64,000 bases of DNA from Cannabis sativa. Taxonomy: Eukaryota; Streptophyta; Magnoliopsida; Rosales; Cannabaceae. The notes beneath the pieces were generated by a model. The model saw only the letters and a program-made list of their open reading frames with translations, did not search any database and was not told the origin of the DNA. The position numbers were made by a program, and so were the translations under genes. The stretch lies in NCBI RefSeq assembly GCF_029168945.1, contig NC_083602.1, positions 67,786,600-67,850,599 on the forward strand. Reading direction: 5' to 3'. This document shows positions 10,591 through 20,188 of the stretch, in pieces. Position 1 is the first letter of the stretch; the number at the start of each line of letters is the position of its first letter.

Positions 10591-11689
10591 CATTTTATTC
10601 TGATGAAATTTCGAGACCAAAACTAGATAAAGACGTTTCTCTCTATGGGAGTACAATGTTTATATATTTTCCTGCTTCCTTAACAAAATTCCACACCTTT
10701 ATTTTATTGATAGGAATCGTCAAGTACAAGTAAAATGGAAAAATACATTGACGGAATTTCTTCCATCCATAATGAGAATGAGAATAAAATTTTAAGTTTA
10801 GAGAAATTACCTTTTTCACTAAAAAAATTTCAAAGACTGATTCAAACACAGGTTATGCTTATGATAAGCCTCCAATATACCAAGTATATAAGGAGACAGC
10901 TAAAAGATAATTAGAGCAGTATTGGAGTATTAGTTACTGTTGTTATTCTTTTATTTGTATTTCCTTTATTGATTAGTCCTTTGTCCAGCTGGCAATTGTT
11001 TTAATTGTTAGGCTGAGTTGTCTTGTTTTCATTAGTCCAAGTTAGCATTAGGTTTTTTTTTTTCTAAGAAATGTTGGCATTAGTTAAGTGTAAGTAATGT
11101 CTATAAATATTGAAGAGTTTACTCTTGTGGAGAGCTTCACCCTCTTGAAAGGTGAAAAATAGGAGATTGTAGCCAGCTCGAATAAGAGATATCAACGTTA
11201 GAGAGTAAGAGTTCTTTTATCTTATTATAGCTCAACTTTCTTAAATCCAGATTGCAATACATAGAGACAATACTAACTGGAATGCAGTAACAAACACAGT
11301 AATATTTAACTACTGACAAAGTATATAAAACCATTTACATCATTTGGTGCTACAAAGGAAAAATTAAGAAACTATAACTGGTTTTCAATACCTTGTTTGA
11401 TAGCCAAAATTAGAAAAATTTGAATGACATAGTTTGGTACCTTAGTATTTTGAATTGGAACTATTAAAAGCAAAATGACCCGTCAAGTTACTATAATATA
11501 CTTCAGATTATCTAAAATAACATGTAAGGTGTGCTTATTGGGAGTAATGGAATTGAATTCATGGTTACTCTATGTATTTTGTTTGATTGTGTTTAAAGTA
11601 TTGAAATGTCATATGAAATGACTTTTACTAAAAAAAAAATGATTTTTACACTATTTTAGTAGAATAACTATTTTATTTTAATAGAATGT
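10591..11689. other. Intergenic; possible decayed LTR at about 10860-11350
   Basis: No gene seen. The segment from about 10900 to 11350 has LTR-like composition, with TATAAATATTGAAGAG near 11102, a leader-like stretch, and ATTTGGTGCTACAAAGG at about 11343, which resembles a gypsy primer-binding region. I cannot define both ends, so this is only a suggestion. Confidence 0.35.
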
Positions 11690-12458
11690 AATTGGTAGTC
11701 GCATCACGCCTTCCTACTAGGAAGACAAGGTTGTATTGTGTGGAAGTATGCAAAAAATTGTTGTTTCTCTATCAAGGCAGCTTATATATGTGTGATTAGA
11801 AGCATAGATTTGGGTAACGATCCGCCGTAAGGGAATGTGGCGCCTCACAGGTCTGCTTGTGAGGTTTGGCCAACAACTTGAAAGCAACAACAATCAATCA
11901 TACAAAAAAAATAATGAACACTAGAGGGATAACCAAAGAAAAGCTCTCTCCATCAAAAAAGGGATCTTTACAACCAAAAAAAAAAAAAAACCAACTAACA
12001 TTTATAAAGGAAATTGCTTTTGTTTAAAGGTAGCCAACAAATATCCAAAAAGCATAAAGCATTAAAATTAATTAAATCATATACATTTAGGAGAGTTTCC
12101 TTAAGGAAAGTAATGCAGCCTACTTGGGCGTGTTCCATCAATTTGTGGTTTGCTCATTTGGGGTGATATCACCATGACCAAAACCCATCTGCACACTACC
12201 TTGCTCAATATTCATACCACTTGTACCCCGACACTTTCTCTCCTTATTGGATCGCTTGCAATCAGCGTGCTACAAGCAGGTACAACATCCCGAGAAATAA
12301 TTTCCAAGCAGCTCATGCAGCTTGCACCCAACTACTTGTCCTGAAAATACTCGAGACGTAGCACCCTCCCCCACTCAAGCTTGCGACGCCCCCGTCGCAT
12401 CACCATCCTTGAACTGAAGGATGTGATCTTTAAATTGTCATAGTAGGGACTCCAATTC

Positions 12459-12656
12459 CTAACTTGCCTCAGCATCAAGCAATTTTTTACACTTCACCAA
12501 GTTTTCGGTGTATTGAGGGATTCTCTTCTTTTTGACTTCCCGTAAAGACAGAATGCATTTGACTTCCTTGTCATAGGAAGTCACCACTACAGTCAGAGCG
12601 CACTTTGACACTCCCCTGAAAGGGTCTTCCTCGTCATTGTGGTATGGCCTCATCAT
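12459..12656 (-). pseudogene. Chromodomain-like C-terminus of the chromovirus integrase
   Basis: The frame reads PYHNDEEDPFRG then a run ending YTENLVKCKKLLDAEAS. This follows the chromovirus pattern in which a tail ending in VKWKGL..EASWE forms a chromodomain that guides integration. The conserved aromatic after VK is replaced by Cys here, consistent with decay. Confidence 0.65.
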
Positions 12657-13057
12657 ACTTACATGAATACAGGGTGGATCTTCAACTGTTGTGGCAGCTG
12701 AAGCTTATATGCTACTTCGCCTATCCTTTTAAGAACTAGACAAGGCCCTTTGTACTTGCGCACCAGCGCCTTGTGAAACTTTCGCAATGTTTTGAACTGT
12801 TACGACATCATCTTTACTAGTACTAAGTCACCTTTTCGAAACTCAAGAAATTTTCTTTTCTTGTCAGCCCATTGTTTCATCCATTTTTGAGCTCTCATTA
12901 GTTGAGCCCTCGCCAACTCAGCTTGCTCACTCCAGTTCTTGGCAAACTTGAATGCAGCAAGGCTCTGCCCTTCATACTTTGTTGCTGAAGCATGAGGTGT
13001 TTGGGGCTAGAACCCCATGATCAGCTTGAATGGACTCTTATTTGTAGACTCACTTCT

Positions 13058-14234
13058 CTAAAGATTGTAGGAAAATTGGGCAATGTCAAACAGCTTTGCC
13101 CAATCTTTCTGGTTTACACTTACGTAGTGCCTCAGATATAACTCAATCAATGTATTCACCTTTTTTGTCTGTCCATCACTTTGAGGATGGAATGAGGTTG
13201 AGAAATTCATACAAGTATCGAGGAGTTTTAACAACTCCGTCCGAAATCGGCCAGTAAACTGCAGATCTCGATCATTGATTATGCTCAAGGACAACCACCC
13301 AAAACTTCACTATGTGCTTAAGGAATAACTGTGCAGTCACTTTTGCTGTGTAGTCTATCGGGCAGCAATGAAAGTGGAATACTTATTGAATTGATCAACA
13401 ACCACCACGATAATAACACAGCCATTTGACTTTGGGAAGCCAGTAATGAAGTCCATGGAGACACTCTCCCATGATCAGCTCAGGGTGGTCAAGGGAACAA
13501 GCAAACCAACAAGCGCTTGCTGAAGAGGTTTGTCTTGTTAACAAACAAGGTAGGTGCGAATGTAAGCTTCCACAACTTCTCTGAGTTGTGGCCAGTAATA
13601 CATCACCTTTATAAGTGCCAAGGTGCGCTTCATTCTAGGATATCCTGCCCACAGCGAGTCCTGACAATCCTTGATAATCTCCTTCATTAGACCAGCCACC
13701 TTTGGTACATAGAGGCAACTGCCTTTTGTATACAACAACCACCTTCATATAGAATCTCTTTGACTTTCCCTCCTTAGCCATAGTAACCAGGGTCTGGCCT
13801 AGTGGATCACTAGCCAATCCCTTCCGTATCCTTTCTGTTAGTGGACATAGTGGCTTGCTCAAGACTGCCAAGTTGGCCCTCTGGCTCAAAGCATCAGCAA
13901 CAACATTCCTTTTCCTAGGCTTGTACTCTAGTTTGTAGTCAAAATCAGCTAGAAAATCTTGCCACCGGGCCTACTTCGGACTCAACTTCTTCTAAGTCTG
14001 AAAGTAGCTTGTTGCTATGTTATTAGTCATGACCACAAAGGTACATCCCAAAAGGTAGTGTCGCCGTACTCTCAGACACCGGATGATGGCAGTCATCTCC
14101 TTCTCCTGAACAATATACCTTCTTTCTCTCTCATTCAGTTTTCGACTTTTGAATGCAACAGGGTGGCCATCTTGCATAAGTACCCCACCTATGGAAAAAT
14201 CAGACGCATCTATTTACACCTCGAATGGCTTTGA
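13058..14234 (-). pseudogene. Chromovirus RNase H and integrase remnants
   Basis: Pieces in several frames follow the RT. At 13992-14177 there is the RNase H-like GHPVAFKSRKLNERERRY. At 13870-13930 is the junction ending ADALSQRANLA. At 13538-13738 is the integrase zinc-binding region with SLWAGYPRMKRTLALIK, YYWPQ and a final C. At 13058-13294 is part of the integrase core with INDRDLQFTGRF and HPQSDGQT. Frames change between pieces and stops are frequent, so the gene is dead. Confidence 0.8.
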
Positions 14235-14480
14235 ACAATCAGATAGAAACATCACAGGTTCTTTGCAAACCGCTGCCTTCAGGTATTCAAACGCCCTTTA
14301 GCAGGAGGCGTCCCAATCCCAATGTTTATTCTTTTTCAACAGTTCAGAAAGAGGTGCTGCTCTTGCAGAGCAGCTCTTGATGAACCGCTAGTAGTAGTTG
14401 ACTAGGCCGAGAAATGATTGTAACTCAGTTCGTTGGTTCTTTCCAGTATTGGATAGCACGTACCTTCTCCACTTCCATCA

Positions 14481-15548
14481 TCAGAAGAAGTCCATCTCTG
14501 ATTTTGTGACCAAAAACATCACTTCTCTTCTAGCAAATGTATATTTCTCCCTCCTCATATAGAGAGAATTTTCCCTAAAAGCAGTGAACACCAGCTTCAA
14601 GTGTTCCACATGCTCCGCCAAAGTGTTGCTGTAAATCACTATGTCATCCAAATAAACCAGTACGAACACGTCAATGAAGGCATGGAATACTTCATTCATC
14701 AAAGTGCAGAAAGTTGTAGGGGCATTGGCGAGGCCAAAAGGCATCACCAAAATTTGATAAGAGCCATATCGAGTCACACACGTGGTCTTTGGCTCATCTC
14801 CCTCCTGCATCTTCACACAATGATACCCCGATCTTAAGTCCAGCTTGGTGAAAAAATGAGCATGTCCCAAATGGTCAAATAAGTCAGTAATGAGCGAAAT
14901 GGGGTATCGGTTCTTAATAGTGATCTGATTCAAGGCACGATAGTCTATGCACATCCTTAGACTACCATCCTTTTTCTTTTGAAATAACACTGATGCACCA
15001 AAGGGTGCTTTAGAAGCTTCCATAATACCAGCATCAAGCATCTCCTTCAACTGATTTCAAAGCTCAGTAAGCTCTAGTGGTGACATATGGTAAGCACACA
15101 TAAATGGTGGCTTCACGCCAAGCTCCAGTTCAATCTCGTGGTCCACACCACGTCGAGGCAGTAATCCTTTTGGCAGCGCATCAGGCATTACCTCCTCAAA
15201 CTCGTTGAGGACAGCTTGTACCTCATTGAGTTCCACTACTAGAGGGGCTAGTGGCCCATCCTCAAACTCACTCAGTATGGCTAGGAAGTTGATACATTTT
15301 TTTTGTTCATCCCCCCCAAACTGCAGTGCGGATAAAGACCTTGTCTCAATATCCTGAGCCTTCACAGTTGGCACTATGACAGGCTGTGCACCGTCCGTTA
15401 TGCACATTGAATTGGAATGAGGAATGAGGATCGCCTTTGCTTGGTTCAGGAATTCCATTCCTAGGACAGCTTCATAGTTGTCCATGCTAACAGTAATCCA
15501 ATTTGTTCGACCAACCCCTGCACCAAGGCTAGTCTCAACATCGTTCAC
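14481..15548 (-). pseudogene. Chromovirus protease tail and reverse transcriptase
   Basis: The upstream part (15057-15548) has VLGMEFL and ends in a linker containing RRGVDHEIEL, typical of the gypsy protease-to-RT junction. An in-frame TGA separates it from the RT part (14481-15050). The RT part has KKKDGSLRMCIDYRALN, FFTKLDLRSGYH, MPFGLANAP and the catalytic YLDDIVIYS, so the RT palm is recognisable. After 14481 the frame is lost and only traces of the thumb and connection region continue. It is therefore a fossil with no activity expected. Confidence 0.85.
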
Positions 15549-15613
15549 AACACCATCGAGAAGTATTGGCCCTAAGTTTACAGTTTTCAGAACCCCGCCA
15601 ATGTTGGTAGTTG

Positions 15614-16842
15614 TGTTAGGCTATTTTTAGCCTATGTTTTGGATCTAATTTATGTGCGTTTTTCGCTGTGTTGGGACGGAATTACGCTTGTTTTCTATGT
15701 TTTCAGGTTCTTTGGAATAAAAGAGGTCTCGGGTGTAGAAATTCAATAAAAGACGAGCTGAGCCGAGGAAAACACAATTTTTGAGGAATTGTGTATATCT
15801 GGCCGCGGCTAGACACAGCTTGGCCGCGGCTAGATCACGAAATAAATTGGAACTCTGGGATGCTACAGTCGCCGCGGCGAGGGGGAGTCTCGCCGCGGCC
15901 ATTTAAGAGATACAGAGAGAGCCTAAATTTGCAATTATCTCGCCGCGGCGAGAGGAAGCTTGGCCGCGGCGAGATCCCGTACGGACCAGGGGCAATTTCG
16001 TCCATCGAACCCTAAATTTTTGTTATAAATAGAAAACTGCGATTGGAAGTCAGGGGAAGCGATTTGGAACCCTAAAACACAGCAGAGAGCGGCAGGAAGA
16101 GCACAGAGATTCAAGTGACGATCCAAAATTCATCCACCAACAGTTCTTTTCTTTATTCCTCTTTAATTTATTTATGTCGAATATTGCTTTAGGAATGGTT
16201 ATGGATTTGTTTCTGAACAAAATTTCCCATTTAGGGAGGATGATGATTGTTGTTTAATGTTTTTCCTAGTTAATGTTTAATTGCCATTCCTTCATTCTTG
16301 TTTGTGAAATTATCTTTATTTGTGCTTAATTCCATGTTTAAGATTGATCACCTTGTGTATGCTTTATGATCTCAATTCGAAATCTGAAAAGTGAGAATTG
16401 AGAATACTAAAATTGGGATAATCGATGTTCTATGTGAAACGAGAGTATTTACATGACTTATGTGACGAGTAGATTATTACTTAATGCTGATTTCATGTTA
16501 GTTTAATTAAGGAATTAATTAGATAACATGTGATTTAGAATCTAGAAGATCTGAAAAGAGCTAGGTTATTTCATAATCTGTCATTCACTTCAAGAATAGG
16601 ATAGTAATTAAGCATTAATGATTTGGGTAAACAACAACAGGATTCTCCTCCCTATCATCTCATCTTGCTTAAACTTTAACTGCATTTTACGTTTTCTGAA
16701 TTACTTTACTTTTCTTAAATCATAATTGTTTTCGATTTGCCAAATAGAATTATAAGTATAGTTTAGTGGTATTTAATCCAATTCCCTGTGGGATCGACTT
16801 CACCTGTGTGAGTTTTACTACTTGATTGCGTATACTTGCAGG
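15614..16842 (+). repeat. Gypsy-type LTR with CCGCGG palindrome array
   Basis: It begins TGTTAGGCTATTTTTAGCC and ends in ACTTGCA at about 16842. The part from 16330 has the usual closing text of large gypsy LTRs (a Gly-tRNA-independent tail with CCCTGTGGGATCGACTTC). A TATAAATA box lies at 16024-16031. Upstream of it are six CCGCGG palindromes at 15803, 15824, 15872, 15893, 15943 and 15964. The left flank is the minus-strand chromovirus and the right flank is a Sirevirus tail, so the two sides are not one target and no TSD pairs up. The left end is firm; the right end is inferred. Confidence 0.65.
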
Positions 16843-16893
16843 TACTTTTTGTTAAAAATTATTTTGTTCATCTAAAGGGCCAAAGGGGGAGAT
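16843..16893 (+). other. Orphan Sirevirus internal tail ahead of the 5' LTR
   Basis: GGTACTTTTTGTTAAAAATT and the polypurine tract CCAAAGGGGGAGAT match the sequence at 25956-26006 that precedes the 3' LTR of the Sirevirus. An internal 3' end therefore sits directly upstream of the 5' LTR. That is expected only if another copy once shared this LTR, or after ectopic recombination. Confidence 0.8.
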
Positions 16894-18022
16894 TATAAAG
16901 TCCTTTTTTGGCAAGTTAGTTGACAAAATAATTTTTCCTTTTATGGTAAGATTGTTGTCCATTCATACCCGAATTCTTACCTTATAAATTCGGTTTTTAG
17001 TTGCTCTTTTCCTTGCTAGGAAAGTTGCACTTTCAGCTGAACTTTCCTTTGTTGAAAACTTCTCAAAAGAAAAGGAATTTTCTTTTGGAAAGTTGTCTTT
17101 TTTAGAGAAACTTTGATTATTGCCTTTTCCTTATTAATTTCGATTGTATCTTGATACAATCAGAATATCTAATCTGTTTTTGGCAGGAATCTAGCATTGA
17201 TAGAGGATCGGACCCGATTTTAGTAAGTTTCCCGTTTCTGGTCAGATCTGCTGTGTCAGCATCCGAATCTGATGTAGCAGATCGTGTTTTCTTAGGAAAG
17301 TTTTTGTACAGCTGCTAATTCAAACTTGTGGTTGCCTCTTTGGTTTCTATGTTCTATAAATAGAGCCTAGAGAGCAACCATTCGAATTACCTCTTCCATT
17401 ATTCATTTTCTACATTTATCTTTTGAGAGAAGAGAGTCTTTCTTTGTTTTGTGAGAGCCTAGTTGTTCATCTAGGTTCTAGTTGTTCTATTTCTGTTCTT
17501 ACTCTATCCTAGAGGTTGTGAAGAACTACTTGACTGAACAAGAGATTGGTCTTCGGGAGAAGACTTGATAAAGCCTTACTTCGGGAGGAAGTAAGCACTT
17601 GGTCTTCGGGAGAAGACTCGTTGAAGCCTTACTTCGGGAGGAAGTAAGCACTCACACTTCAAAGACGAAGGGAGTTCGGGCTTGAAGGTGTTTCAAGAAG
17701 TCAGATTCATAAAGTGGATTACAAAGGATTGCGGCAATACTTTAGAGGGAGTCTAAACTTGTTTAAGTCAATTGTCTTTGTAATTTTAATACTTTATTAA
17801 TTGATTTCATTCTCTGGGCGTGGCCCCGTGGACTAGGAGTGTTCGGGAGAACACTGATACCACGTATAAATCTCTTGTGTCAAGTTATTTATTTTTTTGT
17901 AAATATTTTATATTCTGCCTGTTCAGTTTTGCTGTAGTAGAATTACTTTCTGCTGCTGCAAACGCGTACAGTTTTTATATTTTCTTATATACAACTGACA
18001 TTTGCAAAAACACGGTTTTTCA
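16894..18022 (+). repeat. Sirevirus 5' LTR
   Basis: 1129 bp, starting TATAAAGTCC (the terminal G of TG is mutated to A) and ending CGGTTTTTCA. A TATA box (CTATAAATAGA, 17354-17364) splits U3 from the transcribed part. Within the transcribed part a 53-bp unit is duplicated and forms four stem-loops at 17549-17648. By eye it differs from the 3' LTR by a few percent. Confidence 0.9.
17549..17648 (+). repeat. Two 53-bp units forming four hairpins in the LTR leader
   Basis: Hairpin type 1 is GTCTTC-GGGA-GAAGAC at 17549-17564 and 17602-17617. Type 2 is CTTACTTC-GGGAG-GAAGTAAG at 17575-17595 and 17628-17648. All four stems are perfect and the loops are purine-rich. The arrangement is kept in the 3' LTR at about 26662-26761. 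It lies about 190 bp after the TATA box, so it should be part of the genomic RNA leader. Confidence 0.85.
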
Positions 18023-18023
18023 A

Positions 18024-18040
18024 TTGGTATCAGAGCGGGA
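18024..18040 (+). other. Sirevirus primer-binding site
   Basis: TTGGTATCAGAGCGGGA lies one base after the 5' LTR end. TGGTATCAGAGC is the usual plant copia site that pairs with the 3' end of initiator Met-tRNA. Confidence 0.9.
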
Positions 18041-18082
18041 CACTAAACTCTTAGTGTGGTCCTATAACGTTTTTGTGTTAAA

Positions 18083-19614
18083 ATGTCATTTTTTGCAGAA
18101 GGAAGTTCTATATCTAGACCACTATTGCTTAATGACTCTAACTATCCTTATTGGAAAGTTAGAATGAGAGCCTTCATCAAATCTCAAGATGAGAAAGCTT
18201 GGAGAATGGTTCTTTCAGGTTGGTCTCTTCCAGTTGAGACAGATTCTTCAGGTAATACTACTATAAAATCTGAACTGGAATGGTCTATTGAAGATGATAA
18301 ACTTTTTGCCTACAATAGCAAAGTCTTGCATGCTATCTTTAATGGTGTAGGTGAGGGTTACATTAAACTTATATCATCTTGTGTTACTGCTAAGGAAGCT
18401 TGGGAGATTCTTCAAACTCAGTTTGAAGGAACTTCTGATGTGAAAAGATCTAGATTTATCATGCTTCAAACTAAATTTGATGAGCTTAGAATGTCTGATA
18501 ATGAAACTTTAACTGAATTTTATGAAAAATTATCTGACATTGCTAATGAATATTTTGCTCTTGGAGAAAAGCTTTATGATTCTGTTCTTGTGAGAAAAAT
18601 TGTTAGAGTACTTCCAGAAAGGTTTGATACTAAACTTTTGGCAATGGAGGAAGCTAAAGATTTTAGCACTATGAAGGTGGAAGAATTGATGGGTTCCTTA
18701 CGTACTTTTGAATTAAATCAACAGATTAAACAAAAGGACAAACCCAAATCCATTGCTGATAAAGGTAAAAGTATTGCTTTGAAAGCTGCTGATATTGAAA
18801 ATTCTGATAGTGAATGTGATGATGAGATTTCTTTATTAACTAAGAATTTTCAGAAATATATGAAAAAGATGGGAAATAAAAAGAATATTTCGAAAGGTTC
18901 AAAAGGTAATACTTTTATTAAACCATCTGTCTCTAATGAAAAAGGAATTCAGTGCAGGGAATGTGAAGGTTTTGGGCATATTCAAGCTCAGTGTGCAAAC
19001 ACTTTGAAAAAGAATAAGAAAAGTTTAAATGTCACTTGGAGTGATGATGAAACCGAAAGTGATGAAGATAATGCTGAAAATGTTGCCCTAACTCTATTAT
19101 GACTAATGTGTTGTGTGGTTCACAAGTGAAAGCTAAATCGGTATGTCTGAATAATACCACCGAACAAGAGGAATCAGATTCAGATGAGTCTGAAATCTGT
19201 GAAGAGTCTCTTGCTGAATCATACAAAGTCATGTATGAAAAATGGATTCAGGTTGCTTCTGAAAATAGAGAGTTGAATAAATTGAATAAAAAATTGTCTC
19301 ATCAAATTGAAATGTGTGAATTGAAAATAAAAGAGTATGAGACAAGTGTTTGTGATAAAGATGAAAAAATTACTCTCTTAAAGAAGGAACTTGAAAATTT
19401 TAAGAAAAATGTTCAAATGCTTAACCCTGGATCTTCTATTTTTGAACAAGCTCAGAATGCAGGTCAAAGAGGTTTCGCAGGTCTTGGTTCAAATGGAATG
19501 GAGAGTTCTGGAGTCACGAAGTTTGAAAAATCCAGTGTTCCAACGAACCACTCTGAGGCTACAAAGTCTCGCGTAACGGTTTCACGGCTGTCGCGGCAAA
19601 GAAGCGATTTCTGA
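18083..19614 (+). pseudogene. Sirevirus gag
   Basis: The ATG at 18083 opens a 339-residue frame. The N-terminal Gag fold has NDSNYPYWKVRM and a later AWEILQTQFEG block. A C-terminal zinc knuckle CRECEGFGHIQAQC (CX2CX4HX4C) is followed by an acidic run (DDETESDEDN). A stop at 19100 interrupts it. The text continues in another frame from 19099 as a 171-residue acidic and coiled-coil segment (heptad-like ENRELNKLNKKLSHQIEM), ending at a TGA at 19612. The long coiled-coil Gag extension fits Sireviruses. One frameshift makes it a pseudogene. Confidence 0.85.
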
Positions 19615-19616
19615 TG

Positions 19617-20188
19617 CTGCAAAATCTCCAGGATTTTCGAAAAGAGTAAGATCTCAGGTAAAAAGATTTGTTCCCACTTGTCATTTTTGTGGTAGAAAAG
19701 GACATATCAGACCTAAATATTTCACGTTGAAAAATCTATTTAAAACAAATTATTTTGATAATTTGGAAAAATCTCAAAAGAAACATAAAGGTTTGAAACA
19801 AATATGGGTGAAAAAGATTTGTCTAGCTGGTTTTTCTGATAAAACTGCTGCATCTCAAATGTGGTATTTTGACAGTGGTTGCTCTAGACATATGACAGGT
19901 GACAAGGACTTTTTGACTAACATTCGGCCTATGCAATGTGGAGAAGTCACTTTTGGTAATGGCCTATCTGGAAAAGTTGTTGGTATGGGAACTCTAAATT
20001 TTGAAGGGTTACCTAGACTGAAAAATGTGATGTTAGTTGAAGGACTGAGGGCTAATTTACTTAGCATCAGTCAAATTTGTGATCAAGGGTTTACTGTTTC
20101 TTTTGATAGTGATCATTGTTATGTTTTGAATGATGACAATGAATGTATCTTGCAAGGTTTTCGATCAATGATAACTGTTACACTCTAA
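19617..20188 (+). pseudogene. Sirevirus second zinc knuckle and protease
   Basis: A second knuckle CHFCGRKGHIRPKYF appears at about 19680; its last ligand is Tyr instead of Cys, so it should not hold zinc properly. It is followed by the aspartic protease motif WYFDSGCSRHMTGD (DSG triad), then GLRANLLSISQICDQG, the usual copia spacing to the pre-integrase region. The frame closes at 20188 after a shift, and the next domain continues in another frame from about 20143. Confidence 0.85.

Larger units (their letters stand above)
11690..15613 (-). mobile_element. Decayed Ty3/gypsy chromovirus, minus strand, 5' part missing
   Basis: On the minus strand the order is protease tail, reverse transcriptase, RNase H, integrase and a chromodomain-like end, which is the Ty3/gypsy order. 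Every domain carries stops or frameshifts. The 5' side (gag and the protease active site) is cut at 15613 by the gypsy-type LTR that follows. The 3' side fades at about 11700-12380. A minus-strand TATATAAGC near 11788 and GC-rich steps at 11820-11880 may be LTR remains, but no full LTR can be delimited. Confidence 0.8.
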
